A stretch of 64,000 nucleotides of DNA from the NCBI RefSeq assembly GCF_046293095.1, contig NZ_JBKBPN010000001.1, positions 1-64,000 on the forward strand, in the 5' to 3' direction. Below are positions 20,665 to 30,500 of this stretch, piece by piece. The position numbers and the translations under genes are program-made. This stretch comes from Thermomonas sp046293095 (GTDB lineage: Bacteria; Pseudomonadota; Gammaproteobacteria; Xanthomonadales; Xanthomonadaceae). The notes beneath the pieces are model-generated. The model made no database searches, was not told where the DNA came from, and saw only the letters and a list, made by a program, of their open reading frames with translations. The stretch's first letter is position 1; every line of letters starts with the position of its first letter.

Positions 20665-21927
20665 ATGACCCGAGCACACAACGCAGTACGCGAGTTCGTG
20701 ATTCCGGTGGGTGTGGCAGTGCTGGCAGTCGTGCCAGCGCTGTTCCTGCGCCTGACCGGTAGCAGCGTCGGCGCCCTGGCGGACACGGCGCTGTTCGGTG
20801 TGGCCATTCTGGCCGCCGGCTTCCTGTTGTCCTGGGGAGCGGAGGCTGCCGAGAAGTACATCGCCACCGGCTTCGTGCTGGCGGTGGTCGCGTTGATTAC
20901 GGTGCTGCCCGAATACGCGGTCGACTTCTATTACGCCTATCGCGCGGGTCAGGATCCGGCTTCGGGATATGTCGCCTATGCCGCCGCGAACATGACCGGC
21001 GCCAACCGCCTGCTGATCGGCTTGGCATGGCCGCTGCTGGTAGGACTGCATTGGTGGAGGTCAAGACAACGCGGAATCACGTTGCAGTCAGAGAACTCGG
21101 TCGAGATTGTGTTCCTGGCCCTGGCCAGCGCGTATGCCTTCGTCATCGTATCGAAGAATCGTATTGGCGTATTCGACTTTGTCGTGCTGGGCGCCTTGTT
21201 CTGCCTCTACCTGTGGCGCACCTCGCAGGCAGGCAACGAAGAGGAAGAAGATGACGAGGAGCCAGGCCCGGGAGCGGTGATTGCGCAGTGGTCGCCCGCC
21301 TGGCGTTGGACTGCGATGGCAGTGATGAGTCTGGTGGCGGCTGGCGTCATCTTGCTGGCCGCGGAGCCGTTCGCCGAGTCTCTTGTGGCTTCTGGTCGTC
21401 GTCTGGGGGTCGACGAGTTCCTGTTGATCCAGTGGCTGGCGCCGCTGGCCAGTGAGGCCCCGGCGGTCACCATCGCCATCCTGTTTGTCCTGGATGGCCG
21501 CGCCCGTGCCGGCCTGACCACCATGATCAGCGACAAGATCAATCAATGGACCTTGCTGGTGGGCATGCTCCCGATCGCCATGAGCATTGGCGCTGGCGAA
21601 CTGACCTCACTTCCGCTGGACGCACGGCAGCATGAGGAGTTCTTTCTGACAGCGGCGCAATCGGTATTCGCCCTCATGTTGCTGTTGTCGTGGCGTTTAG
21701 CACCATGGGGTGCGATCGCCTTGGTCTCGCTGTTCCTCACCCAGCTTGGACTGGCGTTCTTCTACCAGGCGACGCCGGAGCGCGAAATAGCCGTGCTTAC
21801 CGGGATGGCTTGGGTTTATCTGACACTGGCGGCAGTGTTGATGATCTTCAATGCCAAACAGTTGCCGGTGCTATTCCGTTCGGCGTGGGCAGTGCGCCGG
21901 CTGGAGCCAAAAGAAGCATCTTCTTGA
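20665..21927 (+). CDS. sodium/calcium exchanger-family membrane protein
   Basis: 420 residues with about ten membrane helices in two inverted halves. The conserved repeats show as LSWGAEAAEKYIATGF...VLPEYAVDFYYAYRAG and as LAPLASEAPAVTIAILFVLDGRA...TTMISDKINQWTLLVG, corresponding to the alpha-1 and alpha-2 motifs of the Ca2+:cation antiporters. An acidic loop (EEEEDDEE) separates them. It probably exchanges a divalent cation for protons or Na+. It lies in the metal operon 34 bases after the PII gene. Confidence 0.78.
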   Translation: MTRAHNAVREFVIPVGVAVLAVVPALFLRLTGSSVGALADTALFGVAILAAGFLLSWGAEAAEKYIATGFVLAVVALITVLPEYAVDFYYAYRAGQDPASGYVAYAAANMTGANRLLIGLAWPLLVGLHWWRSRQRGITLQSENSVEIVFLALASAYAFVIVSKNRIGVFDFVVLGALFCLYLWRTSQAGNEEEEDDEEPGPGAVIAQWSPAWRWTAMAVMSLVAAGVILLAAEPFAESLVASGRRLGVDEFLLIQWLAPLASEAPAVTIAILFVLDGRARAGLTTMISDKINQWTLLVGMLPIAMSIGAGELTSLPLDARQHEEFFLTAAQSVFALMLLLSWRLAPWGAIALVSLFLTQLGLAFFYQATPEREIAVLTGMAWVYLTLAAVLMIFNAKQLPVLFRSAWAVRRLEPKEASS

Positions 21928-21951
21928 ACTTAAGGATTGGAGGACCCGAAC

Positions 21952-22845
21952 ATGGGTGCAGGGCACGATCACGGAACAGGCGAGATTCAGCATGAGAAGC
22001 CGCTGTGGTGGGCCTTCGGGCTCACCGCTGCCTTCCTGATTGCGGAAGTGGCTGGCGGCTTGATCACCAACAGCCTGGCGCTGTTGTCGGACGCCGCCCA
22101 CATGATGACCGATGTGATCGCGTTGGCGATCTCGCTGGTCGCCGTGCGGCTGAGCCGTCGACCGCCGGACGCCAAACGCACGTATGGTTATGCGCGGATG
22201 GAGGGCATTGGCGCGATGGTCAATGGCGGCCTGCTCTTCGTCGTGGCCGGCTACATCTTGTGGGAAGCCGTGGGTCGCTTCCGCCAGCCACCGGAAGTGG
22301 CCTCGACCGGCATGATGGTCATTGCCTCGATCGGCTTGGTGATCAACCTGATCTCCATGCGCTTGCTCAAGGCCGGTAGCGGCACCAGCCTCAACGTCAA
22401 GGGCGCGTACCTCGAAGTCTGGAGCGACATGCTGGGGTCGGTGGGCGTGCTGATCGGAGCGTTGATCATCAAATTCACCGGCTGGAAAGTCGCCGATCCG
22501 ATCATCGCCGTGTTGATCGGCTTGTGGGTGCTGCCGCGCACGTGGACATTGCTGCGGGAAGCCGGTCAGGTGCTGATGCAAGGCGTACCGCACGGGCTGG
22601 AATTGGATGAGGTTCGCACCATGATGCTGTCGCATCCCAACGTCACCGCCGTGCATGACCTGCACGCGTGGGCATTGGGCTCGAAGGAGCCCGTACTGAC
22701 GGCGCATATCGTGTTGCGCGACGGGGGCGACGGAGAGCAGGTCCGGCGCTCGCTGGCCGCTGCGCTGGAGGAGCGGTTTAATGTTCACCACGCGACGCTG
22801 CAAGTCGAGATGACGCCATGTGACGAGGCACATGGTCACGTCTAA
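21952..22845 (+). CDS. czcD: CzcD-type cation diffusion facilitator
   Basis: 297 residues. His-rich N-terminus (GHDHGTGEIQH), six membrane helices, and both zinc-site motifs (LLSDAAHMMTDVIAL in helix II, EVWSDMLGSVGVL in helix V). The C-terminal cytoplasmic domain contains VTAVHDLHAWALGS, the conserved CDF regulatory region. Exports Zn/Co/Cd from the cytoplasm. This is the full-length CDF of the island, in contrast to the short one at 13519. Confidence 0.92.
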   Translation: MGAGHDHGTGEIQHEKPLWWAFGLTAAFLIAEVAGGLITNSLALLSDAAHMMTDVIALAISLVAVRLSRRPPDAKRTYGYARMEGIGAMVNGGLLFVVAGYILWEAVGRFRQPPEVASTGMMVIASIGLVINLISMRLLKAGSGTSLNVKGAYLEVWSDMLGSVGVLIGALIIKFTGWKVADPIIAVLIGLWVLPRTWTLLREAGQVLMQGVPHGLELDEVRTMMLSHPNVTAVHDLHAWALGSKEPVLTAHIVLRDGGDGEQVRRSLAAALEERFNVHHATLQVEMTPCDEAHGHV

Positions 22846-22849
22846 TCGG

Positions 22850-23278
22850 CTAACGCGGCGTACTGACCGTGCGCTCCTCCGCATGCTCCAGACGGTCCAG
22901 GGTCGGACACGACTTGCCGGCGGGTGCTTGACCGCATTCGGCGATGAGGTTCATCAGATCACCTTCCAAACGATGTAATGCATCGAGTCGTTGACGAACG
23001 TCGGCCAGCTTGAGCTCAGTCAAGTGACGCGTTTGTTCGCAGGCCCGCTTGCCTTTGAGCTCCAACAGCCCGGCAATTTCATCCAGGGTAAATCCCATCG
23101 CCTGGGCGCGTCGGATGAATTGAAGACGGGTGACATCGGCCTGCCCGTAGTGGCGGAAGCCGCCCAAGGGCCGCTGGGGTTCCGGCAGCAATTGGCGGCG
23201 CTGGTAGTAGCGCACGGTCTCGACATTCACGCCGGCCGATGCCGCCAGTTTGCTGATGGTGAGGGCGCTCGTGGCCAT
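22850..23278 (-). CDS. merR: mercury-responsive regulator MerR
   Basis: 142 residues. MerR fold with all three Hg(II)-ligand cysteines at MerR spacing: Cys80 (RACEQT), Cys115 (AEC) and Cys124 (KSC), equivalent to Cys82, 117 and 126 of Tn501/Tn21 MerR. It is divergent from merT across a promoter with a perfect mer-like dyad. Represses without Hg and activates with it. The gene converges with the CDF gene, only 4 bases apart. Confidence 0.9.
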   Translation of the reverse strand: MATSALTISKLAASAGVNVETVRYYQRRQLLPEPQRPLGGFRHYGQADVTRLQFIRRAQAMGFTLDEIAGLLELKGKRACEQTRHLTELKLADVRQRLDALHRLEGDLMNLIAECGQAPAGKSCPTLDRLEHAEERTVSTPR

Positions 23279-23281
23279 GGC

Positions 23282-23313
23282 TTGACTCCGTACTTAGGTA
23301 CGGACTGTAGTAT
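23282..23313 (+). promoter_or_regulatory. mer operator/promoter
   Basis: TTGACT at 23282-23287, the perfect dyad CCGTAC-TTAG-GTACGG at 23288-23303, and TAGTAT at 23308-23313. The 19-20 base spacer containing a MerR dyad is the classic mer arrangement. It drives merT at 23320 with a very short leader. Confidence 0.88.
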
Positions 23314-23319
23314 GCGCCC

Positions 23320-23676
23320 ATGGCTAGCCTTCCTGCCAAATCGTCCCTTCCGGCCATCGTTGCAGCGAGCCTTGCCGCTATAGGGGCATCGGTGTGCTGC
23401 GTTGTGCCCTTGGTTCTGGTGCTGCTAGGTATCAGCGGCGCGTGGATTGCCAACCTCACCGCGCTGGATGCCTGGCGACCTTGGTTCAGCCTGGCCACGT
23501 TGGTGTGCCTTGGCTGGGCATTTTGGAGCCTGTACGGCCCTGCCTCCCGCTGCCGAACGGACGGAGCTTGCATTGATCCGCGCGTGTTGCGCCGCCGCCG
23601 GCGTTGGCTCTGGATTGCGACCGTCGTGATCGCGCTGCTGCTGCTCTTTCCGTATTACGTAGCCTGGTTCTTGTAG
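23320..23676 (+). CDS. merT: mercuric transport protein MerT
   Basis: 118 residues with three predicted membrane helices. The CC pair in the first helix (GASVCCVVPLVLVLLG) and the two cysteines on the cytoplasmic loop (SRCRTDGACID) match MerT. Brings Hg(II) across the inner membrane. The start lies 6 bases after the -10 element, so the mRNA is nearly leaderless. Confidence 0.9.
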   Translation: MASLPAKSSLPAIVAASLAAIGASVCCVVPLVLVLLGISGAWIANLTALDAWRPWFSLATLVCLGWAFWSLYGPASRCRTDGACIDPRVLRRRRRWLWIATVVIALLLLFPYYVAWFL

Positions 23677-23686
23677 GAGAGGAACG

Positions 23687-23971
23687 ATGCGTCAGTTGAT
23701 TGTTGGGTTGATGATCTTGTGGACGGGCATGGCGTTGGCCGCGACGCCGAAGAAGGCCGTCCTCGATGTTGAAAACATGACCTGCCCGGCGTGCAGCATC
23801 ACGATCGAAAAGGCCCTCGGCAAAGTACCTGGCGTTTCCAAGGCACAAGTCGACACCAAGGCGGCCACTGTCACCGTGGACTTCGATGCCGATCGCACCA
23901 ACGTGCCGGTTATCGCGCGTGCGATCACCGAGGCAGGTTTCCCGGCCAAGGCGAAAGCGAACGGTGGCTGA
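23687..23971 (+). CDS. merP: periplasmic mercury-binding protein MerP
   Basis: 94 residues: signal peptide (LIVGLMILWTGMALA) and one HMA domain with the metal site NMTCPACSITIEKAL. Binds Hg(II) in the periplasm and passes it to MerT. A typical ferredoxin-like ending (IARAITEAGFPAK) is present. Confidence 0.9.
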   Translation: MRQLIVGLMILWTGMALAATPKKAVLDVENMTCPACSITIEKALGKVPGVSKAQVDTKAATVTVDFDADRTNVPVIARAITEAGFPAKAKANGG

Positions 23972-24176
23972 GTTGCAGTTGCAGAGCACGCTGACGTGTC
24001 CGCAATGCGGACACCAGGCCGTCGAGACCATGCCGACGACGGCGTGCCAGTACTTCTACGAGTGCACGGCCTGTGGTGAGCTGCTACGGCCCAAGCCGGG
24101 CGATTGCTGCGTCTTTTGCTCCTACGGCACGGTGCCTTGCCCGCCGATCCAGCAGCAAAGGCCCTGCTGTGGATAG
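23964..24176 (+). CDS. GDCCVxC-domain protein
   Basis: 70 residues from a GTG at 23964, overlapping merP by 8 bases. It has ten cysteines in CPQCGH, CTACG, GDCCVFCSYGTVPCPP and a terminal PCC. The GDCCVxC motif defines a small family found beside merT/merP; some members have selenocysteine, but here all positions are Cys. Function is unknown; a Hg- or other thiophilic metal-binding or delivery role is inferred. Confidence 0.82.
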   Translation: MAELQLQSTLTCPQCGHQAVETMPTTACQYFYECTACGELLRPKPGDCCVFCSYGTVPCPPIQQQRPCCG

Positions 24177-24269
24177 GTGGTTGGACGCCGGGTGTGAGGA
24201 ACTCGCCGGGCTAAACCGTGTCTATGGGCTATCCGGCTTGCTCTCCGCCAGAGGAGTACCATCTCGCCC

Positions 24270-24656
24270 ATGATCCGGCGCGCCCGCCACCGCCTACAGA
24301 TCGCCGTCCTGGTGATCGTCTGCCTGTTGTTCCAGCAGGCGGCGTTGGCGGCGTACCTGTGCCCGATAGAGCAGAGGCCCGCCGAGACCACGGCGATGGC
24401 CGAGCCTTGCGCCGAGATGGGCATGGCACAGCAGCAGGACACGGACAATCCGCTGCTTTGTCAGAAGCACTGTAATCCTGATCACACAGTAACGACTGAT
24501 ACAGCCAAACTGTCCGTGCCGCCGCTGGCCATGCCGGCGTTCGTCCTTGCGCCGGTCTTTGAGCAACCCGTATCCCACGTCGCCATCCAGGTCGACGTGC
24601 CGATTGCCCGATCCGATCCGCCTCCGCGGCTGCGATTCTGCAGTCTTCTGATCTAG
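24270..24656 (+). CDS. small exported Cys-containing protein, head of cus operon
   Basis: 128 residues. Signal peptide (LQIAVLVIVCLLFQQAALA) then a domain with cysteines in AYLCPIEQ, AEPCAEMGMA, LLCQKHCNPDH and RFCSLLI. It occupies the same place relative to the cus genes as CopL does to copAB, and shares the layout (signal, Cys/His/Met cluster, Pro-rich end) but not clear sequence identity. A copper-binding regulator or chaperone is inferred. Confidence 0.5.
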   Translation: MIRRARHRLQIAVLVIVCLLFQQAALAAYLCPIEQRPAETTAMAEPCAEMGMAQQQDTDNPLLCQKHCNPDHTVTTDTAKLSVPPLAMPAFVLAPVFEQPVSHVAIQVDVPIARSDPPPRLRFCSLLI

Positions 24657-24733
24657 CCCCCGAAACGACGTAGCGAATTCGCGCCGACGCCGATGCGCCG
24701 TGCGCGCTGTGTCATGTCTGTTTCGGAGGCGTC

Positions 24734-26026
24734 ATGAACTCCCGTTTTGATCGTTGTCGGTCCTGGGGCGCACTTGAGCGTGCGCTAGTCCGGACCTTGT
24801 GCATGGCCGTGCTGGCGATGCCAATCGCGGCCTTGGCCGCATCCCACGAGCTCACGCTGGCGGAGGCGGTGCGCTTGGCCACCGAGCGTGCGCCCATGCT
24901 CGATGCACGTCGGGCCGGGGTATCGGCCGCGCAGGAAGAGGCCGCACGCGCTGGCGCCTTGCCTGATCCGATGCTGACCGTGGGCATCGACAACCTGCCG
25001 GTGACCGGCAGCGACGCCTTCAACAGCCGCGTTGACGACATGACCATGAAGAAGATCGGCTTGCGGCAGGAGATTCCGTCGCGGGCCAAGCGTTCGGCGC
25101 GACAGTCCTTCGCCGCCAGGCAGATCGACGAAGCCCAGGCGCAATCACAGGCCGAGGTGCTGGCCGTCCGTCGCGCTGCGGCCGAAGCCTGGATCGCGGT
25201 CTGGGCGGCGCAACGTCAATTGGGCGCGTTGCAGAAGTTGCGGGAACAGGCGGCGTTGGCTGCGAAGGTGTCGAAGGCGCGGTTGGCTGGTGGTGGCGAA
25301 TCGGTGAGTGACGCGCTGGCTACCGAAGCGGCGCTGCTGGAACTCGACAACCGCATCGAGGCCGCGCGGGCCGAAAAACTGGCGGCCCAGGCCGGACTGG
25401 CGCGCTGGCTGGGCGACGCAATGGTCGAGGTTTCCGATCAAGCCCCGAACCTCGACTCGCTGCCCGTCTCCGAAGCCCGATTGCTGGCGGAGGTGGATCG
25501 GGTGGGGCCATTGCTTCCCGCCACCGCTCAGCTCGAAACCGCCGCGGCCGCGGTCGATGTCGCCCGCGCCGACAAGCGTCCGGACTGGAGCGTGGGTGCG
25601 TCCTATGGCCAGCGTGCCGGTGGTCGCGACGACATGATCATGCTCGAAGTAGGCATCGGCCTGCCGTTGTTCTCGCGCAACCGACAAGATCGCGGCATCG
25701 CCGCTCGCGAAGCGGACTACCAGGCTGCATTGGCTACGCGGGAAGACCTGCGCCGTCAGGAAACGGCGCGCATTCGTGCCGACCTCGCCCGATGGGAAGG
25801 GTTGAAGCGCCAGGTCGCCTTGCACGAGGACTCCCTGCTGCCACTCGCACAGGACCGCAGCATGGCCACGCTTGCCGCGTATCGCGCCGGAGGCGAGCTG
25901 CAACCGTGGCTCAACGCCCGACGTGACGAACTTGATGTCCATCTCGCGCACGCCGAACACCTCGGTGAACTCGGACGTGCCTGGGCCGCCTTGGCCTTCC
26001 TGCTGCCCTCGGAGATGCAGCCATGA
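24734..26026 (+). CDS. cusC: CusC-type outer-membrane efflux channel
   Basis: 430 residues. Signal peptide (LCMAVLAMPIAALA) and TolC-type helical repeats (LTLAEAVRLATERAPMLDARR; VEVGIGLPLF-like beta strands near 300). A GGAGG-like ribosome site (TCGGAGGC) precedes the ATG at 24734. Forms the duct with CusB and CusA; the stop overlaps the cusB start. Confidence 0.88.
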   Translation: MNSRFDRCRSWGALERALVRTLCMAVLAMPIAALAASHELTLAEAVRLATERAPMLDARRAGVSAAQEEAARAGALPDPMLTVGIDNLPVTGSDAFNSRVDDMTMKKIGLRQEIPSRAKRSARQSFAARQIDEAQAQSQAEVLAVRRAAAEAWIAVWAAQRQLGALQKLREQAALAAKVSKARLAGGGESVSDALATEAALLELDNRIEAARAEKLAAQAGLARWLGDAMVEVSDQAPNLDSLPVSEARLLAEVDRVGPLLPATAQLETAAAAVDVARADKRPDWSVGASYGQRAGGRDDMIMLEVGIGLPLFSRNRQDRGIAAREADYQAALATREDLRRQETARIRADLARWEGLKRQVALHEDSLLPLAQDRSMATLAAYRAGGELQPWLNARRDELDVHLAHAEHLGELGRAWAALAFLLPSEMQP

Positions 26027-27564
26027 ACACCACTCATCGCGGCGCGGTCATTGCTGCTGTTTCGCTCGTGCTGGTCGCCGCTGTTGGCCTCGGCTACTGG
26101 TGGGGCTCTCACGGGGGTACGTCCTCCGCCGCCGCATCGAGTCCGCAGTCCGCCGAACGCAAAGCCCTCTATTGGTACGACCCGATGGTGCCCGACCAGC
26201 ACTTCGACAAGCCCGGCAAGTCGCCCTTCATGGACATGCAATTGGTGCCGAAGTACGCCGATGAAGCGACTACCGAAGGCGTTGCCGTTGCACCGGGCGT
26301 GCGCCAGAACCTCGGCATTCGTACGGTGGTGGTCAAGCGTGGCCAATTGACGGCAGCCGTCCGCGTGCCCGGCACCATCGGCTGGGACCTGCGCCAGGAA
26401 CGCATCGTCAGTGCACGGGTCGACACTATCGTCGAACGCCTACACGTGCGCGCCCCATTTGAGCCCGTGCACGCGGGGCAACCGTTGGCCAGCATCATCG
26501 CGCCAACTTGGGGCACTGCGATTGCCGAAGCGCGTGCGCTCGGTGGAGCCCGCTCCGCTGCAGCACGCGGGTTGCAGTCCGCCGCCCACGAACGATTGCG
26601 GGCATTGGGTCTGCCCGCGGGCAGCGATGCAGGGCAGGGCGGACGACTCACCTTGACCTCGCCCGTGACCGGTGTCGTCAGCGAAATCGGTGTGCGCGAA
26701 GGGCAATCTGCGCCGATGGGCACACTGCTGTTCCGCGTCAACGGTACCCGCACGGTCTGGCTCGAAGCGTCGATTCCGCAAGCAGGGAGTGCAGGCATCG
26801 CGACGGGTACGCCGGTGGAAGCGGCTGTTGACGCGTTGCCAGGCGAGACCTTCCACGGCCGCGTGGAAACGTTGCTGCCGCAAGTGGACATGAGCAGCCG
26901 CACGCAGCGAGCCCGCATCGTGTTGGACAACCCGGACGGCCTGCTGGCACCGGGCATGTTCGCGCAGATCACCTTGCAGCCAACCGCGAGCGTCGAACGG
27001 CCGCTGGTACCGACGGACGCGTTGATCGGAGCGGGGGCGCAGGCCCGCGTGATCGTGCTCGGCGCCAACGACACGTTCCATCCCGTGCGCGTGCAGGCCG
27101 GTCGCAGTGGCGACGGCATGACCGAAATTCTTGCGGGGCTGAAAGGTGGCGAGAAGGTGGTGGCCTCGGGGCAGTTCCTGATCGATTCGGAAGCGAACCT
27201 GTCAGGCGCGCTCGAACGCCTCAATGCCGGCGCGGGCGATGAAGAAGCGAATATGCCGAGCGATGTCATGCCCGGTATGCCGGACATGGCGATGCCGGCA
27301 ACGCCTGCACCCGCGCGCCCGACACCATCCGTGCCGTCCAAGAAGAAGGCGCCCCCAGCCGTTGCAAAGCCAGCGGTCACCGCGTCACCCAAGGCGCGGC
27401 AATGCCCGGTGGCCTATTGGTACGACCCGATGGTGCCGGATCAGCGCTTCGACAAGCCCGGCAAGTCGCCCTTCATGGACATGCAACTGGTGCCCAAGTT
27501 CGCGCCTGGGGCGACCCCGGATTGCACGATCCGTGATGTGCCCGCTGTGGAGCGACAGCCATGA
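26023..27564 (+). CDS. cusB: CusB-type membrane-fusion protein with metal domains at both ends
   Basis: 513 residues. N-terminal anchor, then a heavy-metal-binding domain (residues about 46-76; YWYDPMVPDQ and GKSPFMDMQLVPKY), the usual MFP lipoyl, hairpin and barrel domains, a Met/Pro/Ala-rich linker (about 405-450) and a second, almost identical copy of the metal domain (about 463-495) at the C-terminus. The Met residues in PMVP and MDMQLVP are Cu(I)/Ag(I) ligands in CusB. The C-terminal duplicate is not part of the standard family architecture and may replace an extra chaperone. Start overlaps cusC stop by ATGA. Confidence 0.9.
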   Translation: MNTTHRGAVIAAVSLVLVAAVGLGYWWGSHGGTSSAAASSPQSAERKALYWYDPMVPDQHFDKPGKSPFMDMQLVPKYADEATTEGVAVAPGVRQNLGIRTVVVKRGQLTAAVRVPGTIGWDLRQERIVSARVDTIVERLHVRAPFEPVHAGQPLASIIAPTWGTAIAEARALGGARSAAARGLQSAAHERLRALGLPAGSDAGQGGRLTLTSPVTGVVSEIGVREGQSAPMGTLLFRVNGTRTVWLEASIPQAGSAGIATGTPVEAAVDALPGETFHGRVETLLPQVDMSSRTQRARIVLDNPDGLLAPGMFAQITLQPTASVERPLVPTDALIGAGAQARVIVLGANDTFHPVRVQAGRSGDGMTEILAGLKGGEKVVASGQFLIDSEANLSGALERLNAGAGDEEANMPSDVMPGMPDMAMPATPAPARPTPSVPSKKKAPPAVAKPAVTASPKARQCPVAYWYDPMVPDQRFDKPGKSPFMDMQLVPKFAPGATPDCTIRDVPAVERQP

Positions 27565-30500
27565 TCGCCCGCATCATTCGCGCTTCCATTGCCAACCGGC
27601 TGTTCGTGCTGGTGGCCGCCATCGCGTTGGCGGCGACGGGCATCTGGTCGGTATCGCGCACGCCGCTTGATGCGTTGCCCGACCTGTCCGATACGCAGGT
27701 CATCATCCGCACGGAGTGGCCCGGTCAGACACCGCGCATTGTCGAAGACCAGGTCACCTATCCGCTGACGACGACCATGCTGTCGGTGCCGGGGGTCAAG
27801 GCGGTGCGCGGCTTCTCGTTCTTCGGCGATTCGTTCGTCTACGTGCTATTTGACGACAAGACCGACTTGTACTGGGCGCGTTCGCGTGTGCTCGAGTACC
27901 TGAGCCAGGTGCGTGATCGCCTGCCGGCGCAGGTCAGCCCGGCGATCGGGCCGGACGCCACGGGCCTGGGCTGGATCTACGAGTACGCGTTGGTGGATCG
28001 TACCGGCAGACACGATCTCGGCCAGTTGCGTGCGTTACAGGACTGGTTCCTGCGCTACGACCTCAAGACCGTGCCCGACGTGGCCGAAGTCGCAAGCGTG
28101 GGCGGCATGGTCCAGGCCTGGCAGATCACGCCGGATCCGCAGGCATTGGCCGCCCGCGGAATCACCATCACGCAGCTCACGGATGCCATTCAGGCCGCAA
28201 ATGGCGCCACCGGCGGTTCGGTAATCGAGCAGGGCGAAGCCGAATTCATGGTGCGCAGCGAAGGCTACCTGCGGTCGCGCGAGGATTTCGAACGCGTGCC
28301 GGTGACAACGGGCGCCGATGGAGTTCCTGTCCTGCTGCAGGATCTGGCGATCGTGCAACGTGGACCAACGCTACGGCGCGGCATCGCTGAGCTCGATGGG
28401 GAAGGGGAGGTCGCCGGTGGCGTGGTCATCCTGCGCTCGGGCAAGAACGCGCTCGCCGCGATCAAGGCGGTGAAGGCGAAGCTGGCGGAGCTGAAAGCAA
28501 GCCTGCCTCCGGGCGTGGAGATCGTGCCGACCTACGATCGCTCCGAATTGATCCTCGAAGCCGTGCACAACCTCACCCGCAAGCTCGGCGAGGAATTCCT
28601 GGTGGTGGCGCTGGTGTGCGCGCTGTTCCTCTGGCACCTGCGCTCCTCGCTGGTGGCGGTGATCACCTTGCCGCTCGGCGTGCTGGCGGCCTTCATCGTG
28701 ATGCATGCCCAGGGCATTACCGCGAACCTGCTGTCCTTGGGCGGCATCGCGATCGCCATCGGTGCCATGGTCGATGCCGCTGTGGTGATGATCGAAAACG
28801 CACACAAGCATCTCGAGCAGTTCCGCGACGTACAAGGTCGCGAACCCGTAGGGAACGAACGCTGGGAGCTGATCGCGGATGCCGCGGCCGAAGTTGGTCC
28901 GGCATTGTTCGTGAGCTTGCTGGTGATCACCCTTTCGTTCGTGCCGGTGTTCGCCCTGCAGGCGCAGGAAGGGCGATTGTTCTCGCCATTGGCCTATACG
29001 AAGACCTATGCCATGGCCGCGGCGGCGGGTCTGTCCATCACGCTGATCCCGGTGCTGATGGGCTATCTGATCCGTGGCCACATCCGCGCGGAACGGGACA
29101 ATCCGATCAATCGGAGCCTGATCGCGTTGTATCGCCCGGTGCTGGATGCGGTTCTGCGCTTCCCGAAACTCACTTTGGCGCTGGCCGGCATCGTGCTGCT
29201 GCTCAGCCTGATCCCATTGTTGCGCCTGGGCAGTGAATTCATGCCGCCCCTGGAGGAAGGCACGCTGCTGTACATGCCCTCGGCCTTGCCAGGCCTGTCC
29301 GCCGGCAAGGCGTCGCAATTGCTGCAGCAAACCGACCGCATGCTCAAGACTGTGCCGGAGGTGGATCATGTCTTCGGCAAGGCGGGCAGGGCAGAAACCG
29401 CCACTGATCCGGCGCCATTGGAGATGTTCGAAACCACGATCACCTTCAAGCCGCGCAGCCAATGGCGGCCAGGCATGACACCGGAGAAACTCCGCGAGGA
29501 GCTGAATCGTGCGGTCCAGGTCCCGGGACTGACCAACCTGTTCGTGCCGCCGATTCGCAACCGCATCGACATGCTCGCCACCGGCATCAAGAGCCCGATT
29601 GGTATCAAGGTGTCGGGGCCGGACGTGGCCGTATTGGCGCAATTGAGTGATCGCATCGAGCAGGTCGCGCGTACGGTGCCCGGTGTGAGTTCCGCGCTCG
29701 CCGAACGCATTGCCGGTGGCCGCTATCTCGACGTCAACGTGAGGTCAGACGCTGCTGCCCGCTACGGATTGAGCCAGGCCGATGTGCAACGCCTGATCGC
29801 GACGGTGGTGGGTGGGGAGCCAGTGTCGGAGACGATCCAGGGCCGCGAGCGCTATCCCGTAGTCGTGCGTTATCCGCGCACGGTGCGCGATTCACCGGCG
29901 GCATTGGCGCAACTGCCGGTGCTGGCTTCCAATGGCGCGCAGCTGACATTGGGGCAGGTGGCTGACCTCAGCGTCAGCGAGGGTCCACCGATGCTGCGCA
30001 GCGACAATGCCCGCCTGAGCAACTACGTCTACGTCGATGTCGCGGGACGAGATCTCGGTTCTGTCGTCGCCGACCTGCAGCGTGCCGTGGCCCAACAGGT
30101 GCCGATGCCCGCCGGCTATGCCGTGGGATGGTCCGGGCAGTACGAATACCTCAAGCGTGCCAGCGAACGCTTGCGGGTCGTGGTGCCTGCCACCTTGATG
30201 ATCATTTTCGGCTTGATCTATCTCGTGTTCCGGCGTGCCTCGGAAGCCGCGGTGATCATGCTCAGCCTGCCACTCGCGCTGGTCGGTGGGCTGTGGCTGA
30301 TCTGGGCCATGGGCCACGCCGTGTCGGTCGCCACGCTGATCGGCTTCATCGCGCTGGCAGGTGTCGCTGCCGAGTTCGGCATCATCATGCTGCTGTACCT
30401 GCGCCATGCCTGGGAGCGACAGCTCGCCGCACATCCGAATTCCGGCGAGATCGAGCTTGACGCTGCCATTCGTGCGGGTGCGGTACAACGTGTCCGGCCG

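Noticed and set aside
28371..29642. 423-codon antisense frame opposite cusA
   Set aside because: Shadow of a well-supported pump gene; no start site or motifs.
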